Positions 62,844 through 64,000 of a stretch of 64,000 nucleotides of DNA are shown here, piece after piece. Source of the stretch: Lysobacteraceae bacterium. Lineage in GTDB: Bacteria; Pseudomonadota; Gammaproteobacteria; Xanthomonadales; Xanthomonadaceae. The notes under the pieces were generated by a model. That model had not been told where the DNA came from, ran no database searches, and saw only the letters and a program-made list of their open reading frames with translations. Location of the stretch: positions 30,018 to 94,017 of the forward strand of contig JANINR010000146.1 of assembly GCA_024508915.1 (NCBI GenBank), given 5' to 3'. Made by a program: the position numbers and the translations under genes. Numbering within the stretch: position 1 is the first letter of the stretch; each line of letters starts with the position of its first letter.

Positions 62844-63895
62844 GCCGCAGTCCCGATGCGTTCGAGGCGGTAGCTGCCGTCCAGCACGCGCGATACCCAG
62901 TCCTGGTGGCCGAGGTACCAGTCGACGGTGTCGGCGATGCCCTGCTCGAAGCTGTGCGCCGGCGTCCAGCCCAGTTCGTCCTTCAGCTTCGTCGCGTCGA
63001 TGGCGTAGCGCCGGTCGTGGCCCGGGCGGTCGGCGACGTAGGTGATCTGTTCCGCGCGCGGCCTGCCGTCCGGGCGCGGGCGGCGCGCGTCGAGCAGCGC
63101 GCAGATCGTGCGCACCACCTCGATGTTCTGCTTCTCGGCGTCGCCACCGACGTTGTAGGTCTCGCCGACGCGGCCGCGCTCGAGCACCGCGCGGATCGCC
63201 GCGCAATGGTCGCCGACGTAGAGCCAGTCGCGCACGTTGCGGCCGTCGCCGTAGACCGGCAGCGGCTCGCCGGCCAGCGCGCGGGCGATCACCAGCGGGA
63301 CGAGCTTCTCGGGGAACTGGTACGGGCCGTAGTTGTTGCTGCAGTTGGTGGTCAGCACCGGCAGCCCGTAGGTATGGTGGAAGGCGCGCACGAGATGGTC
63401 GGACGCCGCCTTGGACGCCGAGTACGGCGAGTTGGGCGCGTAGGGCGTTTCCTCGGTGAACCGGCCGGTCTCGCCGAGCGAACCGTAGACCTCGTCGGTG
63501 GATACGTGCAGGAAGCGGAACCCGTCGCGCTCCGGGCCCTCCAGAGATTTCCAGTAGTCGCGCGCCGCCTCGAGCAGCGCCAGCGTGCCGACGACGTTGG
63601 TCTGCACGAAGGCCGCCGGCCCGTCGATCGAGCGGTCCACGTGGCTTTCGGCGGCGAAGTTCACCACCGCCTGCGGCCGGTGCTCGGCCAGCAGCCGCGC
63701 GACCAGCGCGCGGTCGCCGATGTCGCCGTGCACGAACGCGTGGCGCGGGTCGCCGTCGAGCGAGGCGAGCGTGTCGCGGTTGCCGGCGTAGGTCAGCGCA
63801 TCGAGGTTGACGACCCGGACGCCCGAGGCGACCGCCTCGAGCACGAAGTTGCCGCCGATGAAGCCGGCGCCACCGGTCACCAACCAGGTCGTCAT
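62840..63895 (-). CDS. rfbB: dTDP-glucose 4,6-dehydratase
   Basis: 351 residues. NAD motif [102 protein letters not shown] with YxxxK. First gene of the rhamnose cluster, whose product feeds O-antigen or other surface glycans. The ssb stop is 8 bases upstream, so they may be cotranscribed. Confidence 0.97.
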   Translation of the reverse strand: MTTWLVTGGAGFIGGNFVLEAVASGVRVVNLDALTYAGNRDTLASLDGDPRHAFVHGDIGDRALVARLLAEHRPQAVVNFAAESHVDRSIDGPAAFVQTNVVGTLALLEAARDYWKSLEGPERDGFRFLHVSTDEVYGSLGETGRFTEETPYAPNSPYSASKAASDHLVRAFHHTYGLPVLTTNCSNNYGPYQFPEKLVPLVIARALAGEPLPVYGDGRNVRDWLYVGDHCAAIRAVLERGRVGETYNVGGDAEKQNIEVVRTICALLDARRPRPDGRPRAEQITYVADRPGHDRRYAIDATKLKDELGWTPAHSFEQGIADTVDWYLGHQDWVSRVLDGSYRLERIGTAA

Positions 63896-63903
63896 GCAGC
63901 GGC

Positions 63904-64000
63904 TCAGAACGGGATGTCGTCGTCGGCGAAGTCCTCGCCACCGAAATCGCTGCGGGCCGCGGCGGGCGCCTCGCGGCGCTGCGCCGGCGCGCTGCGCTGC
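63904..64000 (-). CDS. ssb: Single-stranded DNA-binding protein, C-terminal end only
   Basis: The last 31 codons, read from the window edge: [31 protein letters not shown]-stop. The acidic tip DDDIPF is the conserved SSB partner-binding tail. The rest of the gene, including the OB fold, lies outside the window. Not in the ORF track. It runs into rfbB with an 8-base gap. Confidence 0.9.
   Translation of the reverse strand, partial: QRSAPAQRREAPAAARSDFGGEDFADDDIPF

Noticed and set aside
1-64000. CRISPR arrays, rRNA genes, insertion sequences with transposase
   Set aside because: None seen; the only mobile unit is the tRNA-Asn insertion.

Overview
The window is a high-GC gammaproteobacterial chromosome segment, most like the Lysobacter/Luteimonas side of the Xanthomonadaceae (Lysobacteraceae). 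This is inferred from gene families and gene order (tRNA-Val next to thrS, petABC-sspA-sspB, a fimT-pilVWXY1E minor-pilin operon, Oar-type TonB receptor, GTAG-type REP repeats). No database search was possible. It is ordinary core genome with one small foreign insertion.

Layout. 1-2.0 kb: 5' part of thrS (3' end lies outside the window), preceded by a terminator, a short ORF with three Thr codons and tRNA-Val; together these look like a transcription attenuator. 2.0-7.3 kb: a secreted reprolysin-like metalloprotease with Calx-beta repeats, and uvrB. 7.4-8.1 kb: an orphan FimT/GspH pseudopilin and tRNA-Asn. 8.1-10.3 kb: a 2.2-kb low-GC insertion at the 3' end of tRNA-Asn, bounded by perfect 45-bp repeats. 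It carries a toxin-antitoxin pair and a P63C-domain gene but no integrase. 10.4-16.9 kb: three tandem M13 metallopeptidases. 17-22 kb: rhomboid, ATL, PiT phosphate transporter with its DUF47 partner, a HlyC/CorC protein, ExoD. 21.9-22.3 kb: a gene-free stretch that looks like a small-RNA gene. 22.3-29.1 kb: the minor-pilin operon. 29.3-36.1 kb: ppnN, an Oar receptor, marC, an SDR, grxD. 36.2-40 kb: sodB, purEK, a Trm112-like gene, nadC. 40.1-44 kb: sspBA and petCBA. 44-54.5 kb: a lytic transglycosylase, miaB, an amidohydrolase, phoH-ybeY-corC, a DUF4105/Lnb-like membrane protein where E. coli has lnt, corA and a diguanylate cyclase. 54.5-60.4 kb: peptide use (S9 peptidase, OPT and POT transporters). 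60.4-64 kb: rmlBACD for dTDP-L-rhamnose, directly downstream of the ssb 3' end.

The points most worth checking are the putative threonine-codon attenuator of thrS, the integrase-less tRNA-Asn insertion, the candidate small RNA after pilE, and the Lnb-like gene in the usual lnt position. Several real genes (thrS, ssb) are missing from the ORF track because they run off the window. Many others sit inside longer open frames, so their starts were reassigned from Shine-Dalgarno sequences and stop/start overlaps.
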